From contig RCNQ01000141.1 of assembly GCA_003731675.1 (NCBI GenBank), positions 1 to 9,480 on the forward strand: a stretch of 9,480 nt of DNA, given 5' to 3'. The translations under genes were made by a program, and so were the position numbers. Positions 7,179 to 9,480 of the stretch are shown one piece after another (the stretch's first letter is position 1; every line of letters starts with the position of its first letter). This DNA comes from Bacteroidetes/Chlorobi group bacterium ChocPot_Mid. GTDB taxonomy: Bacteria > Bacteroidota > Ignavibacteria > Kapaibacteriales > UBA2268. The notes under the pieces were generated by a model. It worked only from the letters and a program-made list of their open reading frames with translations. It was not told the DNA's origin and did not search any database.

Positions 7179-7991
7179 GTGAGAGAAATAGATTATAATA
7201 TTTCGAGAGAGGAAAACTCTTTGCAGAAAAAAGAGGATAAGACGGTTGGACTGAAACAAATCAGTCTGATTATTCCTGTTTTGCAGGAGGAGAAGTTGTT
7301 AGATGAGACATTGAGTCATTTCACAAAGGATTTGCTTGAAAAATATAATATCGAATTGATTGTAAGCGATGGCGGTAGTAAGGACCGAACCCTGGAAATT
7401 GCAAAAAAATATACAGAAAAAATTTCTGAATACATCGGTGAGCAGAGACAAACTATTTCAGCAGGAAGAAATGCCGGAGCAAAAATTTCGGAAGGAGAGA
7501 TTTTAGTTTTTATCAACGGGGATTCTTATCCTGAGAATTGTGAGGAATTTTTTGGAGAGATTAAGAACTGGGCTAATGGAAAAGGCAAGTTCAGAAATTG
7601 TATTGCTCTTACTTGTTGGGTGACAGTACCGCCCGAAGTGATGTTGCTGAAAGACAGGATTTTTTATGCTATCCACAACAGATATATTATGTTGTTGAAT
7701 TTTATGAGTATAGGAATGGGCAGAGGAGAATGTCAGATAGTTAGGCGTGAATATTTTGAACGTGTTGGTGGTTATGATGAGAGTTTAGCCGCAGGTGAGG
7801 ATTTTGATTTATTTAAAAGATTGGCTAAATTAGGCAAAATTGGTTTTATTAAGGATATAAAGATATTTGAATCTCCGAGGCGGTTCAGAAAGTATGGTTA
7901 TTTTAAAGTGATTATGCAATGGATTGTTAATTCGATATCGGTTATGATATACAAAAAGTCTGTATCGGAGGAATGGGACCCTGTGAGGTAA
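7179..7991 (+). CDS. Family 2 glycosyltransferase
   Basis: This is a GT-A fold glycosyltransferase that would transfer a sugar from a nucleotide-sugar donor to an acceptor that cannot be named. The 270-residue protein opens its catalytic domain at about residue 26 with ISLIIPVLQEEKLL (28-41), then SDGGSKDRT (63-71), the SAGRNAGA segment (94-101) and LVFINGDSYPE (109-119). In the last, NGD stands where the metal-binding DxD/DAD normally lies, with D115 kept. The acceptor-side motif GGYDESLAAGEDFDLFKRL (197-215) holds the usual catalytic ED pair (E207, D208). A PRRFRKYG element (233-240) and a hydrophobic helix (about 241-258) suggest membrane association. GTG 7179 is the furthest upstream start, since an in-frame stop lies at 7170-7172. 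TTG 7221 has a better ribosome binding site and would give 256 residues. The gene stands alone in spacers of 233 and 121 bp. Confidence 0.88.
   Translation: MREIDYNISREENSLQKKEDKTVGLKQISLIIPVLQEEKLLDETLSHFTKDLLEKYNIELIVSDGGSKDRTLEIAKKYTEKISEYIGEQRQTISAGRNAGAKISEGEILVFINGDSYPENCEEFFGEIKNWANGKGKFRNCIALTCWVTVPPEVMLLKDRIFYAIHNRYIMLLNFMSIGMGRGECQIVRREYFERVGGYDESLAAGEDFDLFKRLAKLGKIGFIKDIKIFESPRRFRKYGYFKVIMQWIVNSISVMIYKKSVSEEWDPVR
7209..7212 (+). promoter_or_regulatory. Ribosome binding site for an alternative TTG start of the glycosyltransferase
   Basis: GAGG at 7209-7212, within a longer GA-rich run, lies 8 nt before TTG 7221, codon 15 of the long reading. The GTG at 7179 has no comparable site. 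The catalytic domain starts after residue 25 of the long form, so both starts keep it whole. Confidence 0.45.
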
Positions 7992-8112
7992 TGAAAATGA
8001 AAATTAGTTGTAAGTAGTTAGATAGGTTTGATGCAGAATTAAGTTTATTTTTGCGTCATTTGACTGCTAACATCAAAAAAATGTTTTGTAAAAAAAATAC
8101 TAATATAGATTG
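7992..8112. repeat. Spacer with weak heptad traces and an inverted pair
   Basis: This is a 121-bp gap without a gene. TGAAAA occurs twice (7992-8003), followed by the 7-nt units TTAGTTG, TAAGTAG and TTAGATA (8004-8024). TTTGATG (8027-8033) pairs with CATCAAA (8071-8077), and GTTAG (8017-8021) pairs with CTAAC (8067-8071), as alternative long-loop stems. The GTTAGAT ... CTAACATC arrangement also occurs in the exbD1-exbD2 spacer. No convincing promoter or ribosome binding site precedes the ATG at 8113. Confidence 0.35.
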
Positions 8113-9480
8113 ATGAAAGAAGTAGTTGGGGTATGTCTGGGAGCTTCTACAGTTTCCTTTGTCCGGGCTTGCAAGAATTCGGAGGGGATAACGATAAAGG
8201 AGCATTTGTCATTGGCACACAATGGCAACCCGAAGGAGTTTTTTCTCGAAAAACTCAGGGAATTTAATAAGGATATGCTACCGGTGGTAGTAACCGGGAG
8301 GAAATTTCGTAATCTGATTAAGCTGAATCAGATTTCGGAGCCGGAAGCAACAGAACGGGCTGTGGATTATCTCAAAAGTTCTAATGGACTTACTGATATG
8401 GATTTTTCTGCAGTGGCGAGTCTTGGAGGTGAAACTTTTATGGTTTACGCATTGGACGGGCAGGGGAAAATATCCAATGTAATTACAAAAAATCAGTGTG
8501 CTTCCGGAACAGGTGAATTTTTCCTGCAACAGCTAAAGCGAATGGGCTTGGAAACAGAAGAGGTTCTTGCAAAGAGCAATGGAGCAGTACCGCATAAGGT
8601 TTCCGGGAGGTGTTCGGTTTTCTGCAAATCTGATTGCACTCACGCATTGAACAAGGGTGTACCGCATTCGGAGGTTACAGCAGGTCTTGCGATGATGATG
8701 GCAGAGAAGGTTGAGGAGTTGCTTAAGAAAGTGAAATCGGGAAGAAAAATCATCATAGGTGGGGTAACGAAAAATTCTGTTGTGATGAATTTTTTGCAAA
8801 AATTAATTGATGATATTTACATTCCGAAAGAAGCACCGTATTTTGAAGCACTTGGAGCGGCTCTTTACGGACTGGATAATGATGTAAAGCCAATAACTTC
8901 ATTTGAAGATATTTTTTATGATAAAGAAAGTTCCTTTGTTTTTCACAGACCTTTGGCTGAATTCACTGATAAGGTGATTTTTAAAACAATGGAAAGAGGG
9001 AAAGCTCGTGATGGTGATGATTGTATTGTTGGTCTGGATGTTGGCTCTACGACTACAAAAGCAGTGATTCTGAGGGTGAGCGATAATAGGATTTTAGGTT
9101 CGGTATATCTTTATACTCTCGGTAATCCGATTAAAGCATCGAAAGAATGTTATAAGGAATTGATTAGGCAGGTTCCTGAAAGAATCAATATCATTGGTTT
9201 GGGAACTACAGGTTCTGGTCGTCATATAGCAGGTTTGCACGCTTTGACTGAAGGAGTATTCAATGAAATAGTGGCACACGCAACAGCGGCAGTCTATTTT
9301 GACCCTGAGGTAGATACTATTTTTGAGATTGGCGGACAAGATGCAAAATATACTTATATAGTGAACAAAGTGCCGTCAGATTATGCTATGAATGAAGCAT
9401 GCTCTGCGGGGACGGGCTCTTTTATTGAAGAGAGTGCTTATGAGACTTTGGGAATAAAAGTAACGGATATAGAACAAATT
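8113..9480 (+). CDS. Large acyl-CoA dehydratase activase with tandem BcrAD/BadFG ATPase domains (5' part, runs off the end)
   Basis: The frame from ATG 8113 is open for 456 codons to the window end. It belongs to the HgdC / BcrAD / BadFG family: ASKHA-fold ATPases with a [4Fe-4S] cluster that pass an electron to 2-hydroxyacyl-CoA dehydratases or benzoyl-CoA reductases. Two copies are fused. Domain 1 (about 1-256) has both cluster-type cysteines, C129 in NQCASGTGEF and C167 in SGRCSVF, but a degenerate nucleotide site: GVCLGAST (6-13) without the usual Asp, and LGGET (104-108) instead of IGGQDAK. Domain 2 (from about 305) is canonical: GLDVGSTTTK (307-316), GLGTTGSGR (362-370), IGGQDAK (406-412) and NEACSAGTGSF (427-437, C430). 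Members of this fused family usually exceed 1000 residues and end in DUF2229 and HgdB-like regions, expected beyond the window. The physiological substrate cannot be inferred. No ribosome binding site is evident. Confidence 0.9.
   Translation, partial: MKEVVGVCLGASTVSFVRACKNSEGITIKEHLSLAHNGNPKEFFLEKLREFNKDMLPVVVTGRKFRNLIKLNQISEPEATERAVDYLKSSNGLTDMDFSAVASLGGETFMVYALDGQGKISNVITKNQCASGTGEFFLQQLKRMGLETEEVLAKSNGAVPHKVSGRCSVFCKSDCTHALNKGVPHSEVTAGLAMMMAEKVEELLKKVKSGRKIIIGGVTKNSVVMNFLQKLIDDIYIPKEAPYFEALGAALYGLDNDVKPITSFEDIFYDKESSFVFHRPLAEFTDKVIFKTMERGKARDGDDCIVGLDVGSTTTKAVILRVSDNRILGSVYLYTLGNPIKASKECYKELIRQVPERINIIGLGTTGSGRHIAGLHALTEGVFNEIVAHATAAVYFDPEVDTIFEIGGQDAKYTYIVNKVPSDYAMNEACSAGTGSFIEESAYETLGIKVTDIEQI

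Noticed and set aside
8069..8087. Terminator AACAT-loop-ATGTT before the activase gene
   Set aside because: The stem is only 5 bp and AT-rich and the T run is short, so it is not convincing as an intrinsic terminator.
8278..9339. Three open frames on the - strand (8278-8529, 8533-8799, 9094-9339)
   Set aside because: All lie inside the activase frame, which has conserved motifs throughout. The antisense products are Cys/His/Phe-rich and have no ribosome sites or domain pattern.

Overview
All recognisable genes in this window lie on the + strand. The DNA is AT-rich, most markedly in the spacers. The gene content and style suggest a Gram-negative bacterium of the Bacteroidota / Ignavibacteriota / Kapabacteria kind (FCB group). 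The reasons are one ExbB followed by two tandem ExbD paralogues and TonB, an ExbB with an extra N-terminal membrane helix, an Obg whose G4 motif reads SKSD instead of NKxD, and a lipoprotein with a typical lipobox. This placement is an inference and was not tested by a search.

Layout: positions 1-59 hold the last residues of a gene that enters from the left, possibly a STAS-type anti-sigma factor antagonist. Its stop codon lies inside a perfect tandem array of a 7-bp unit (44-125). An energy-transduction operon follows: exbB (213-998), exbD paralogue 1 (1064-1603), exbD paralogue 2 (1781-2377) and tonB (2374-3150), closed by a clear intrinsic terminator (3201-3226). Next is a housekeeping pair 14 bp apart, radA (3267-4616, recombination and repair) and obg (4631-5623, ribosome-assembly GTPase). 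Three separately spaced genes come after: a lipoprotein of unknown function (5710-6945), a family 2 glycosyltransferase with an uncertain start (7179-7991), and the first 456 codons of a large two-domain acyl-CoA dehydratase activase (8113 to the window end, no stop reached).

The ExbB/ExbD/TonB proteins should form one inner-membrane machine that uses the proton gradient to drive outer-membrane TonB-dependent transporters. No transporter gene lies in the window. The other genes show no evident functional link to this operon or to each other.

The protein genes are mostly ordinary. The most distinctive signal is in the spacers. Besides the perfect heptamer array, at least two stretches of the exbD1-exbD2 spacer are built from degenerate 7-nt units of unrelated sequence, and there are weaker traces after tonB and after the glycosyltransferase. 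All lie just 3' of a stop codon. They recall the heptameric short tandem repeats (STRR) of cyanobacteria. I found no CRISPR array, defence system, transposase, tRNA or rRNA.
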